Assembly: GCA_035048815.1 (NCBI GenBank)
Contig: JAUCBN010000055.1
Span: forward strand, 1,557,501-1,621,500
Length of the DNA stretch: 64,000 bases
Direction of reading: 5' to 3'
Source: Abelmoschus esculentus
Lineage: Eukaryota; Streptophyta; Magnoliopsida; Malvales; Malvaceae
In this document: piece after piece, positions 1 through 12,027 of the stretch
How positions within the stretch are numbered: position 1 is the first letter of the stretch
How the letters are laid out: each line of letters begins with the position of its first letter
Position numbers and translations under genes: made by a program
Notes under the pieces: model-generated
What the model was told of the DNA's origin: nothing
Databases searched by the model: none
The model's input: the letters and a program-made list of their open reading frames with translations, nothing else

Positions 1-602
1 TAGAAGCTTAAATCTAAAGATTAGATCTTTTCCTAAAAGCTTAAGTTTAAGCTTCTGGGTTAATTTTCCATGCTACTATCTCTTTAGTGTATTTGATTTC
101 TTGATGAAATATTCACTGGACTGCATAAAGGAAGTGGGTTAACAAAATTTGGTTAAACCTTTAAGATTTCATTAAAAGACCTTTAAGAATTAATTTGAAT
201 ATGCCCTTCTCGGCTCTTAAATCTGTATTAGGTTCATAAGAGATTAAACCTTGTTTTATTGATTGTTGTTGATTAATGGGAAGTCAAGAACTAATCTTCA
301 CTTTCCTTGTGTTCAATTGTTGTATCAGATGCATTTTAATTGCTCATTTCAAAGTTGAGGCCATTTGCTTTACTTTTTTCGACATTTCACCTCTTAAATT
401 TGCAATCATGGACCTTGGTTATACTCCTTTGCTTGTTTTGTGGAAGTTTTTTATGGAGTTAAAAATGTTTTTTTCAAGATCATACTTGATTAGATTTTTT
501 ATTTGAATATTTTATTTTGTGCTAAAGACCCAAATCCGTGTTAGATTAGTAATTCTTGACTCTCATGGTTTGCACTAGTTTAATTTGTATCCTTGGCAAA
601 AG
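1..602. other. AT-rich intronic or upstream sequence
   Basis: No coding exon is recognised here. A plus-strand stop codon in the frame of the next exon lies at 581-583, so that exon must start after it. This stretch is best read as intron of the gene that continues at about 603, whose 5' exons would lie outside the window. Confidence 0.5.
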
Positions 603-1939
603 GCAGATCGAAACATGGAAAAACAGTTGAATGGACATCCAAAGATTTAATCAGTGGCTTGGAGGAGTTTGTACTGATATATGAAACACGACCGATAAAA
701 AACAACATGTATGGGATGGGTTTCGACCACAGCTTTGGGCTTTGGTTCATTGCTCGGTGGCTAAAACCAGATATAATGATTGAGAGTGGTGCATTCAAGG
801 GACATTCCACTTGGGTTCTGCGGCAAGCAATGCCTGACACACCAATTATCTCCATCACACCCCGGCATCCCGAGAAGTACTTGAAAAAGGGACCTGCTTA
901 TGTGGATGAAAATTGCACATACTTAGCTGGAAAAGATTTTGTGGATTTTGGAAGTGTTAATTGGGAGAAGGTGCTAAAGACTCGTGGAATTTCCGATTTC
1001 AGTCGGGTTCTTGTCTTCTTTGATGATCATCAAAATGAACTGAAAAGGTACTTAATGCATCTATGCATTGATGATGTTTTCCCTCAACAAGTTATAGGTT
1101 TTGCTTGAGTTGATTGAAGGTTACTTAATGTATTGATTTTTACCTTTAGTAATTTTGACTTTCGAGTTGTTGTGCTTTCATGAACAGGCTAAAGCAGGCA
1201 TTGAAAGCTGGCTTTCGCAATCTTGTTTTTGAAGACAATTACGATACCGGGACAGGAGATCATTACTCATTGAGGCAAATTTGTGACCAGTTCTACATAA
1301 GAGGTAAGATGCTCCTTCCAAATTCACACCCTTTTTTACTTTAATTCCTTTATCAGTTTATGAGTGTCCCCCCCCCCCCCTCTTTTGCCATGCTTTTGAC
1401 CCATAACCACTTTTATCTTCGTTTATTGTCTCCAATTTATATTATCTTTGAATTGTTGCTTTTAGAAGTTGTTTTTGTTCTGTACCTGATTACGAGTTTT
1501 TATTTTATTTTATTCAGGAGGTGGTCATAGCTGCTTTAGGGACAGCGATGAAGCCAGAATCCGCTCGAAAAGAAAGAAATTCTGGGAGAAGGCTGTGGAT
1601 ATAGATGAACTTTGTGGACCACATGAAGCATGGTGGGGTGTTAGAGGGGAGATGCGGGATGATTTTAGCCACAATAAGACCATAATCTCTTATGCTGAAC
1701 ATTTTCAAAACAGCAGGTTCGTTGAATCGATTCTTGACGTTTATTGGGAGCTGCCACCTACGGCTGGTCCATCTCTCACCCACCAAACTCGATATGATCC
1801 TAGCCGTGCACCTCCTCCTATTGTCGAAGATGGCCGGTATCGATTGTTTCAGCGGCTCGGTTTAGATAGACTCGAGAGATCTGTGTTTAATGGATATACA
1901 CAGATGGTATATCTGCAAATTTCTGAACCTGAATCTTGA
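603..1939 (+). CDS. Conserved plant protein of unknown function, 3' part (5'-partial)
   Basis: Three exons are seen: about 603-1047, 1188-1303 and 1518-1939 (stop). All introns are GT-AG and the joins keep frame: AG|G restores Arg before LKQALKAG, and G|GA restores Gly in the GGGHSC stretch. Recognisable segments are GFDHSFGLWF, IESGAFKGHSTWVLRQAMP, SRVLVFFDDHQNELKR, VFEDNYDTGTGDHYSLRQI, DVYWELPP and GRYRLFQRLG near the C-terminus. I recognise these as hallmarks of a conserved plant protein family without an assigned biochemical function. The GAFKGHSTW and LVFFDDH segments resemble the glycine loop and acidic turn of a Rossmann-type methyltransferase fold, but that is only a suggestion. Upstream exons are outside the window or not recognisable. 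The exact first acceptor (602 or 606) is uncertain. Confidence 0.85.
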
Positions 1940-2783
1940 AAGTATCCAGGATCAGATCTGATTTAACTTCAGTAGATGAAACATGTGCCAATATTTTCAT
2001 TTCTTCATAGCTAAGTTACAATGAATTTCTTGTTAATTTATTTTATTTTTTTCTAAAAAATGTTGTGCCCAAATGTTTTAGGACCATACCCTAAGTTGTC
2101 TTTCCAATGTAATTTACTGACTAGAGAATCAATGTTTTCTACCCTCATAAAAGAACATGGTAACACTTTGTTTATTTGTCCTACTGAGAAAGCAATGTTC
2201 GAAATTGTGTAGCTTTGAAAGGCATGCAGGGATGGCAGCTGCCGTTGAGCCTAAAGGTAAAAGCTCAGAACCACCATAACAGGCTCAATCCCGAGTTCAA
2301 TATATGGACACGATCGAACAACAGAGTAGCCGATGATTCGTGCTCGAGTCTTTGATCGACACGAATTTCACTTTCGATATTTGGAAAACAAATCTGTGAA
2401 CTTGGCAAAGAGCTTTATAATCCATCAGATGGTTGGCATTTCCTTGACTTTCATTTCTTTGTGTGAAACTGTGAATTATACAAATTTTGATTCAACAGGT
2501 ACTGACTTTGGTTCATATTATCTTAAATCATGAGTTTTAGACTCACCAAACGTATTTTTTTTTTATTTTAGAATTTCTCTTCCCCTCCTCTAAATAGGAT
2601 TAAATTTAAGATTTTGTTAAAAAAATATTATTTTTTAAATATAAATTAAAACATTTTTTTCCTCTTAAAATCATATCATCACTTCAATGATAATGATTAC
2701 AAGTGTTATATTGATTGTATCGACTAATATTATAAAAGTAAAGGGACTAAAACAAGAATTAGACCAAGATAGATAAACAAAGA
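1940..2783. other. Intergenic, no gene seen
   Basis: The 3' flank of the preceding gene, followed by AT-rich DNA. A 66-codon open frame at 2333-2533 has no recognisable domain or splice context and is taken as chance. Confidence 0.5.
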
Positions 2784-3235
2784 GTTAATTGTATCATGTA
2801 TCCCCAAACTACGACTCTCATTTTAAATAGGTCTATAAATTTTAAACATTCCAAACTCATTCTCAAACCATGACCATTATTTTAAATTGGTCCTTAAATT
2901 TTTTAACATTTTAATTTTATTTATAAACTATAACTCTCATTTTAAATTGGCCCTTAAATCGTTTTAAAAGTATTAATTGTTTTCAAAACACTGATGCATA
3001 TTATGCGATAATATGATATGATATAAACGATAATTAGAGGATGAATTTGAAACTCTCAAAAGTTTGAGGGTTAATTTAGAATGAGAATTATAGTTTAGGG
3101 ATGAAATTGAAATATTCAAAACTTTAAGGATCAATTTAAAATGGAAATATATTTGTAAGATAAAATTAAAACATCTAAAAGTTTATGAATCAATTTAGAA
3201 CGAGAATCATAATTTAGAGACATGATACAATTAAC
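2784..3235. repeat. MITE-like element with GTTAATTGTATCATG ends
   Basis: The left end begins GTTAATTGTATCATG and the right end is its inverse, CATGATACAATTAAC. The inverted similarity continues inward: left ATCATGTATCCCCAAACTACGA against right TCATAATTTAGAGACATGAT. The interior has further inverted pairs around CTCATTTTAAAT and has no coding capacity. Possible but imperfect target duplications of the form AAACAA lie just outside both ends. Confidence 0.75.
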
Positions 3236-3269
3236 AAACAAGATCAAAAGAATATGGTTAGGTGGAGAG

Positions 3270-3438
3270 ATTATTAGGTGAACCATGTTCACCACGTTAT
3301 CCATGGTCTAAGCAATTAAGACTGTTTATCTTTAAATAACTACCAAATAAAGGTGATTATTCACCTTGGTTTTGAAATGATCGGTACTGATTAATTGCGA
3401 TCAAGGATGACGTGGTAAACATAGTTGCCTACTAATTT
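3270..3438. repeat. Short MITE, family A copy 1
   Basis: An element of about 170 bp with imperfect inverted ends: ATTATTAGGTGAACCATG at the left, CATAGTTGCCTACTAAT at the right. Its interior segment AAGCAATTAAGACTG followed by TTTATCTTTAAATAACTACC reappears in inverted form in the element at 57725-57897, which defines a dispersed family. Confidence 0.65.
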
Positions 3439-3679
3439 TTTGGTTAGGTTGGATCCAACCGGACATGTGACTTCAACTGAACCATTGTCTGATAAGAGCT
3501 TTCACACAAGTCATGGAGATTATGAAGAAAATGCAATGGAAAGTGGAAACACTACCCACTGATTATGCACCTAAAAAGCCATTATATATGTTTCTTTCCA
3601 TTCTTCAGAATTTATTAATTTGAGTTGAAAGAAAAATGTTAAGAACTCATCAGTTTGAACCAAAACCCAGAAAAAAGCT

Positions 3680-4264
3680 TCATAGTTTACTCACTTGAGA
3701 TGCCTTAATACTTATTTTATGAGTTGCCATCCATTGTTTACCCAAAGCAATCAGCACTCCGTTTCGTTTTCTTCTAATCTCCACCACCGCCTGTGAAAGC
3801 TTTCCCTTCACCGCCACCGCCCTTGCCTCTATCTCCACTTCTTCCTGCGCCATTAAAACTCATTCACCCTATCTATAAAACCAAACCCATAAATTTAAAC
3901 AAAAGGGTTTCAAAGAATGACCTGAATCTTGGCCGTTGAATGGAACGAAATGCTGACATCGAGGGAGACTTTGACATGGTCGACGACGGAGTAGATAACA
4001 GCAGCTGCAAGTACCTAACCTAGTCTACCATCACACAAAAGAGTAATTGCAGACACAAAAATTGTAAGTGTTTGCCCTCATAAAACCTCACAAAAATTAT
4101 AAGCCGGTCTGAGCTATGGTGATCTGAAGACCACGGAGGCTTCGAGCCTCGAGCTCGTAACCAATGACACCGCTTGTGACGTCGTCGAGCCATTTTAGAG
4201 ATCTCTGCAACTGCAAATGCGTCCGCGCAATGCTTTGATCTTCTTCCATCGAGTTTTCGGTCAT
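3680..4264 (-). pseudogene. Broken hot-dog (acyl-CoA thioesterase-like) gene
   Basis: Three exon-like blocks lie on the minus strand. Block 1 (4264-4097) starts MTENSMEEDQ, includes LKWLDDVTSGVIGYE and LRGLQITIAQTGL, then runs into TAA. Block 2 (4004-3922) encodes AAVIYSVVDHVKVSLDVSIS, continuing FHSTAKIQ. Block 3 (3844-3680) encodes EEVEIEARAVAVKGKLSQAV to a stop. These match the N-terminus and the second half of plant thioesterase-superfamily (acyl-CoA thioesterase 13-like) proteins. The middle third, which carries the catalytic HxGAIATLxD-type segment, should sit between blocks 1 and 2, but only 92 bases separate them and none encodes it. Near-identical direct repeats (ACAAAAATTGTAAG and ACAAAAATTATAAG, about 4055 and 4091) lie in that gap, as expected for a deletion between repeats. 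Enzyme activity is therefore unlikely. Position beside AAE13 fits conserved synteny. Confidence 0.7.
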
Positions 4265-5154
4265 CGTCTTTCTCCAGTCGCTCTCTTTCTCACGCACAAG
4301 ATTCTCCTATAATCAGATACATATACAAGATTCTCACGCACAAGTGCTCTGATCAGTAATGGAATTGATTAGTCCCATTTTGACTTTATGGAATGCAATA
4401 AGTACATATAAAAATGGAGTTCTTACATAACATTTGAATAATTAAAACTAGATTATGAAGGTTATGGCGTAATTAATTATTTCGTTTTATATATAAATTA
4501 CGATCCATTTACGTTATGTAAAAATTATTTAGAAATAAAAAATTATAAACCGATATTAGTATTCAAGATAAAAACCTACTATCTGACCAAATAAAATTGA
4601 AACCGAGAGATCCATTGATTGACTGGATGATCAAGAATTCGAATAATTGAAGGGAAATCGAATGATTCTGCTGCTGAAATAGGAGAGAAAAGAGTGTTTC
4701 GGAACGACGACGTCTTGATAACGGAAAATGGCGTGTTGGATCGAATCGAATGATCGGAGTATGTTACAATAACAAAAAAATGGACTAGTGTGCTATGCAA
4801 TATGCAATGCAGTCTCAGTTAATTTATGCCAATCCAAGCATTACAAACCCAAAACTTATCCTTCAAAAAGATGCCAAGAAAAAAACATGAACTTTCTTTA
4901 CTTGGAAATGTCTGAAATTCTGTACATTCAATAACTAATTGGGATCATATCAGAAGATCAACACTTCATTTCACTAAAAAAACGAGCACGAAAAAAAGTT
5001 CGTACAAAGTAAAATCGTAAAACTCACTTTTATTTGATGCTTTAGACAATGGTAGAAGGGTTCTGTGGATAAGCCTCTGTGTTTTCGTATTTCAAGTCCG
5101 ATCTTCGATCTGTAATTATTGGGGTTCTATCATCTGGTTCAGAATAAAGATTGC
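4265..5154. other. Intergenic between thioesterase relic and AAE13
   Basis: AT-rich DNA holding the promoter side of the thioesterase relic and the AAE13 3' untranslated region on the minus strand. A 73-codon minus frame at 4579-4800 shows no recognisable features. Confidence 0.5.
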
Positions 5155-8100
5155 TTACTTTTCATTGCTCAACTGTCTCTTCAGCTCTTTCTTATTCACC
5201 TGGAAATTTAACAAAAGCATATATGTGAGATGAAAAAGAAAACCATTGTGATTCTTGCCTCGCACGTTAACCGGCATAATGATAATGTTAAATGAAATAC
5301 TTGCTTGCAGCAAAAGTTGAAGAAGAAACTCACTTTTCCCATTGCATTACGAGGAAGAGAATCCCACAACATTAATCGCGTTGGAAGCTGGAAAAGCGAC
5401 GAATGTATTTATTCTTATGTTAATGCTCAGGCCAGGGTTCAGAAAATGTATTGAGTTCATCCAGAAATGTAAAGTGGATTGATTTGTCACGATAATCACA
5501 CATCGATGACAGTAGAATTGATTCGGTATTCAGCATTAGAAAAGGAATTCGTGAAAGATAGAAATGCTATTGTACCTTGTATGGAGCAAGTTTGTCTTTA
5601 GCCCAGTTGCAAAGATCTTCCAAACTGAAAGTAGAGTTTGACTCTTCTAGTTTCGTTTTCCGTTCGGACTCCAACACCACTATTGCAGATACAGCTTCTC
5701 CATAATCCTTGTCTGGTAAGCCAAACACACAGCATTCTGCTATATCAGGGTGCTGCAAAAAAAATGAAATTTAGCCTACTGATGATTGTTTAATCATTTC
5801 CCCTCCGTCGAGGGAAGTGTTTTGTGTCAGTTTTCCTCAAAAGGAAATCAAAGAACAAATATTGAAAACAAAAAGAAAGGGGTTTCATGACTCGGGATAG
5901 GAATATAGAGAGGACGAGTTTACCTGTAACAGTACTGATTCAATTTCCAAGGCGGACAATTTGTATCCACCAACTTTCATTATATCAGCACTTTTACCTG
6001 AAAAATTACACATGAATGCATGAAAGACGTGATCTGAACATGAAACTTGAAGCTAAACTGCAGGAGTTCAACCGAATAGAGAAAGCAAACGAACATATTT
6101 CATGTCATTACGATCACAAAGGAAATGTTGGAAATAATTTATCACAAACAAATGAACATTGAACGATCAACAACATAAAACTCGATCTCCTTACGTCCCA
6201 AAATGACATAGTATCCATCTTCATCCACTCTACAAGCATCCCCGGTCTTGAAGAACCCATCATCAGTAAATGATTCCTTGGTTACCTATATTTAGGAAAT
6301 GAATGAATTTAGCATTTACTGTTCTTGAGGTTAAAGCATAATTTGCATAACATATATGTCTCCAGACCAAAAATAGAAGACGGATCTTAGTCCTTGACTA
6401 CGAGAAAAGGGAGGGAGGACCATTTCCCTAAATTCAAGAACAGAAAAGCAGAACAAATGAGAATTAAATTCCAGCAAAACTGGAACATTTTTTAATATCG
6501 AAACAATTGAGCATTATTTTCATGATTCTAAAGCAAAGAAAAACTGGAGCCTGGGAGATTATTCCATTAGATTACAAGAAAAAAAATCAGATGATAAAAA
6601 GAAATAATACCTGAGGAAGTTTCCAGTATTCCTTAAACAATGAAGGACTTTTAACACAAAGCTCACCCTCTCCCATTGTACCATCCCCGTTTGTATCTTC
6701 AGCAATCCTGACCTATTAAAAATAAATAGCCAAAAAAGAATTCTCTAAACTTGTCTAGGAATAAAAGTTGTACAGTAAAGGGAAAAAACGTTCCACTATA
6801 ATACTTCTGTGCTCACTTCAGTGCTGCAAAATCTTTTTCGAGTATCATTTGTGTTCTGGTCTACATTCTCTACTTTAATGTCCATATGTGAAACAATGTT
6901 TTCTCTAGTAATATAGAAAAGTATATAATTTGAAGAAAAAAAATTCAAATATATTCCCTGGTACATGCAAAACACATGTTCTAGGAGGAAAAAGGTTGTC
7001 CCTTGAACAAATTTCTACTTGATGTCTATTTTTTTAAAACATCATTTTGGAGAAAACCAATTGTCCATAGTTGAAGACATCCAAATATTCATTCTCCATG
7101 AAACAAGCAAAGCAATACTGCCCCAATTATAATTTATCATCGAACATTTTTTTTGGCTATATTCAAGAATTCAATGGCAAGAAGTGACTATCATCAAATA
7201 ACATATCTAAAGCCCCACATATCCGTTTCTAAAACAAAAATGACTATCAAAATCAGAAACTGTAACCAATGAAACACTGCTAACCTGCACACCAGGAAAT
7301 GGCTTGCCAACTGTGCCTGCCTTCCGAGCACCCCTTAATGGATTTGATATTGCCATAACAAACTGAATGTATCCAATCCAACAAAACAACATAACCATAA
7401 CATTTCCGACAGACATCAATAAGATAGCATTAAGCAAAGAAATAACTCAAAAATTGGTTTTAATTTGAGTTTGCTTGCCTCAGTCATCCCGTATCGTTCC
7501 AAAAGGCAATGTCCAGTGATGGTTTTCCATTCATTCATGACAGGCTGAGGAAGTGCAGAAGAGCCACACATCTGAAAATATAAACAGTTAACCTTCTTTT
7601 AGAATATCATCACAATGTTTAGCCATATTCTGTTGCATAAACAGATTGTCATGAATTGATTAGACTGCAAATTGTCAGAAAGAAAATCTTACACATTCAC
7701 CTAAATTTTAATTAATGTGTTATGACAAATTTCCAGGAAGCTCACCATAAGACGCAGCTGTCGTGCAGCAGAGGCAGAAGCAGCTTGTTGCTCTGGATCC
7801 ATTGCTTGATAACCTTGTATCAATCTAGTATACATTGTTGGAACCTTGTGCATAACAAAGACAACATAAATTATTAGCATTCTACACAGACTATTTTTCC
7901 TGAATAAGCATGAAAAACTAGAACGCTAGATCACATGCATGGTCATGCAAGGAAAAAAGTCGTCCCTACAACTTGCTTGCATGCTATGAATAACTAAATA
8001 CCAGTAAATTTAGGTGTTTTACTTTTTTTCGATACAGGTAGCCTAAAATAAAATCAGGAGTCAGCACCATGAGCCTATATGTTCTATTCAGGCAAAGATT

Positions 8101-8957
8101 AAACTATAAACGATTTAAAATACTGAAATGTTTAAGGTGCAAATTACACTTACCCCCGTAAAAACAGTAATGGCATCATCAGCCTTAGTGCCATTTATCG
8201 GGTATGATTCACGCCATCTTTGCCAAATACTCCTTACGCTGAACTTTGGCATAAATTCAACCTTCAACAAAAGAAGACATTAAAACAATAATTCCCGTTA
8301 GATAATCTGTCACAAAATAAAACAATAATAACTACTATAATCTAGCTGGATAGCAACTGTCATATAGCACTGTTGTTGCTTAAATAAGTGGTTTGAACGA
8401 GAAACATATAACTTGACAAAGGAAAGAACAAGTGCACATATCAGAAAATGGGAAATAAATTAGTATTGCTTACGGATGCGCCAGCATACAAAGGGGCAAG
8501 TAAAGCATTAAAAAGCCCGTGAACGTGTATGGTATGAGTTAAGGAGATCAAAGGAAAGAGTATTCTCAAATCAGGTACTCAGCATAGGCACTAAGAAGGT
8601 AATAACAACATCAGCAAGGAAGAATGTTAGACCCATAATATCCACAGAATTCATTCTATTTCAATTTATATAAATATTTGTTGATGGATATGATGCAGTG
8701 GTAGACAATGCAGAAACTGATCAGTAGATGTATAGTCCCAGGCATCAGCCAGCATTTTCACCTGAAAGAAAGAAAAACTTGTCAAAACTCAAAAGGTAAA
8801 TCCAATTCAAGAGTTAAAAAAAGAACAGAATAATAAGGGAATCCAGAATGTCAAGAAGTTCACTATTGCATTATCTGCTAACTCTACTCATTGCATATGG
8901 TATTAGTTTTAAAAAATATATTATTATGTCCAAATATATATCATACTTCCAGTTTTT

Positions 8958-8989
<32 letters not shown>

Positions 8990-10860
8990 TCCAACTTCCA
9001 TGCAAAGATAGTAAGGAGTCTCTGTTCTAAGAATTGATTTCGAGAACAGTTAGATGAAGGAAAATGTTTCTCTTTTATTTTAATGGCATCCTAAGGATAA
9101 TATTGACATCATTAACATCTATATTTCATTAATTAAACATCTATATTGTATAGGAATAGGATATTATAATTGAGGACCTAAGTACAGAACAGACACAAAA
9201 TTTAGAAGAATACCTGTGCAGAGATGCTCTTGTGGGTATGAACTACTCCTTTAGGTTTACCTGTGGTACCACTAGTATAGATGATCAATGCCGGATTTTC
9301 ATCTGCACATTGGAAACAAAAACAAGGAGTGTGAACCAAGAAAATTGTCAAAAAAAGGATGATAAATTTGCAAATTATCATAACGATTAAACATTAACAC
9401 AATTAGAGTTCTATATATTACCTATCTCTCCGATTTGTGATTCATCAGACATATTTGAGGACGAGATAGTGTTGGAAACAGGAGGAATAAGAGAGAACTG
9501 TGCTGCACATCTAGTGGCCACACGTTGCATAGATTCACCGTAGTCTTCAGTACTCAATACAAAAGATATATCCTAATACAGTAACAAAAAATATGAGTAC
9601 CATTAAAAAAAGGAAAAAAAATAAAAAAACTAATAAATTTCAAGAATGTCTCGGGGCATGAAAGGAAATAACTCTCAGCATTCATAGGGAACTTAGCACT
9701 AGTCATCTGCCATTAAATGCATACTGCGTTTAATACTGTAAGTGTTATAAGTACCTTAAGGTTGTATACGATCTAACACCAAGTATTATTCTGAATCCAG
9801 CTGCAGAATACTCTTTTTGAAAAGCTTACAAATTCCATGGTTAAATATTAAATGCAAATGGGAAATAAAGAATATACCCGATCTGATTCCTAACTTATGG
9901 ACAAGGACACAAGTTCCTTAATCTATAGGACTAGTCTATTCTCAATTAAGTTCAACCATTGAATGAGACATATAATAATGGTAAAGTAGGTTAAAGTTGA
10001 AAACAAAAATCTATAAGCAATTTAAAAAATGAAAAATACAGTTAACTCCAGGTGATACCGAATCATTCATAACATGCAAGAGTTCAGTCTCAGGATAGCT
10101 GAGAGCTAGTGGAACAGCAACACCTCCACCAAGCCAAGTACCCAGCACTCCAGCTACGAACTCAGCAGAAGGTTTAGCCACAATACCAATTCGAGCTCCA
10201 CCAAGATTCCCATGTCCCCTAGCGACTTTATTATTCTGAAATCACCAAAAACAAGTGTGAAAAAAAAACTACCAAAAATTCAATAGCTATATTTGATCAA
10301 AAGAAATGCACCCAAAGCATACAATTTCGATGTGGGTGCCGGATAACAGTCTAGATATGTTGCATGCAGAGGACAGGAGCTGCGTGTAAGTATAGTTCTT
10401 TTGATCAGCTCGAATTGCTATTCTCTCTGCAACAGACGGCCTCAAGGCAGCTTTGAACACCTCCATGAATGTACCCAGTTCTGATCCCACTTCCAAAAGA
10501 CAAAACCAAAACAAAACAATTCAAAGGGTACTTATTAACAAACCTGGAAGAAACAAACAGCTTATAAAAAAGGGTAAATTCATTAGAAAGCACAGGAACA
10601 ATAACGATCAAAAGCTTAGCCACCCATTTCCTCGAACACCAAACAGGCAATCAAAACAGAGTAAAAAAAAGACCCAGCAAAGAAACCAAGAGAGAAAACT
10701 TACAAGATTGCGAGGGAAACGAGGAAGAGAAGGAAGCGTTGAAGAAAGGGGGTCTGAGAAAATGAATAAAATAATAGAAACGATGGCGATTAAAAGCCGA
10801 GAGGCGGGGTAGCGAGACGTGGTTGAGACCTTTAATTGAGTAGTTGATAATTGCAATCAT
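5155..10860 (-). CDS. AAE13: Malonate-CoA ligase (acyl-activating enzyme 13)
   Basis: Activates malonate to malonyl-CoA with ATP. Seventeen exons (minus, high to low): 10860-10704, 10489-10323, 10235-10059, 9572-9422, 9302-9214, 8761-8692, 8526-8474, 8261-8154, 7844-7746, 7571-7479, 7362-7285, 6712-6611, 6285-6195, 5997-5924, 5752-5576, 5387-5334, 5199-5155. They sum to 1785 nt (594 residues), near the Arabidopsis enzyme's length. The AMP-binding signature YTSGTTGKPKGVVHTH is at about residues 225-240; later come LPLHHVHGLFNAL, FVMAISNPLRGARKAGTVGK, KSADIMKVGGYKLSALEIE and PRNAMGK, the catalytic-lysine region. Exon 1 encodes a Ser/Arg-rich, acid-free leader typical of a mitochondrial presequence; exon 2 carries an internal Met (MEVFKAAL) where the cytosolic form would start. 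Intron 6 is U12-type AT-AC and intron 10 is GC-AG. Confidence 0.95.
8527..8691 (-). other. U12-type AT-AC intron (AAE13 intron 6)
   Basis: No GT-AG solution joins exons 6 and 7 in frame. Using ATATCC as donor and AC as acceptor gives CTG CAT C|AC GTT CAC GGG, which restores the family sequence LPLHHVHG exactly. The donor ATATCCATC resembles the U12 consensus ATATCCTT. A perfect U12 branch site, TCCTTAAC at 8545-8538, lies 11-12 nt before the acceptor, the spacing typical of minor-spliceosome introns. Confidence 0.88.
8962..8989. repeat. (AT)n microsatellite
   Basis: An uninterrupted run of AT dinucleotides inside the 8762-9213 intron of AAE13. Confidence 0.9.
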
Positions 10861-12027
10861 CTTTTACCCACTTTTCTCTCCTTGTATTAAATTCGGGTGT
10901 CGAATCTCGGTCCTGCTGATGCCTTGGTACTTTATTATTCAATGAACCGATTATTCGGCTACAGTCGGAATTCAAAGTGGTAATTTTCGAAAACTACTGC
11001 TTACAGATAATCAGTAACGAGCTTTTGGTTTCTAGCGCCAGATTGTGATCTCACGGAAGACTTTGGATGGCGATGGTGATGGCGACCTGTAGTTAATTAA
11101 CTTAAAAAAGGCTTCTAACGCCTAATCAACGCTTCAGAGTTCATCAAGTTAAGAACAAATACAAAATGGAAGAGGAAAAGAAAGAAATTGAAAGAATTAG
11201 ATCGAGCTTTTTTTAAAGAAATTTAATTAAAAAATTAAAATTAAAATGTGATTTTGATATTAAATATAATAATTAGTTTTTTAATAAATTTATATTCGGG
11301 ATTATTATTTCAAATATTTTTTAAGTTAGTTAAATTGATTAATCATATTTTATAATTTAAATTTTTTTAAACGAGTTCTTCGAGCTTTTATTTAAATTAA
11401 TTATAAACATTTATAATATTATCATATATATTAATTTTAATTTAAATGACTTTCTATAATCTTATTATCTAAGTATATTTTTTCATCTGGTATGTGTATA
11501 TCATGCAGAATTAAGATACTCATCTAAAAATCATACATTAAATCACGCATTCATCCATGGATATAGAATTGTGTAAGAATTTTAACATAATTCAAAATTT
11601 GATCCGGATTCGATTTGATTCGGAAAAAAAAAATTCAATCCATATCTAATCCATTACCGTCCCTAAAGTTGTGTGGTTCATATTTTTGATATAGAACAAA
11701 ATTCAATTGAATGCTCCATTCAATGTAACTGTTGAATAGGGATCAACACCATAAGGACCACTTTAGCCCTATAATACTTCTCTTTGTATTAACATACAAC
11801 AGAGAGAAAACCTTCCTTAAGTATATGGTGTTTCATGACACCAAAATCTCGAAAGGAGAACGGAAAACAAACACGAAAACCATAAAATTTTGATCAAGAT
11901 TATCGATTACACCATTGAATTTCAGCATCAATCAACTCCGAAACTCTCGTTATTAGTATAAATTCATCTTCAACATCAAAAGAAACTTCATGGTCAAGTA
12001 AAAACAGAGATAGAAAATTGAATAACA
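10861..12027. other. Intergenic, AAE13 promoter side
   Basis: No gene recognised. The first part upstream of the AAE13 start at 10860 is of mixed composition and should hold its promoter; 11200-11480 is very AT-rich; the right part carries the CCMH 3' untranslated region on the minus strand. Confidence 0.5.

Noticed and set aside
4579..4800. 73-codon minus-strand frame between the thioesterase relic and AAE13
   Set aside because: No recognisable domain, splice context or homologous pattern.
10453..10812. 119-codon plus-strand Lys/Arg-rich frame
   Set aside because: Lies antisense to AAE13 exons 1-2 and intron 1; composition reflects the AG-rich opposite strand.
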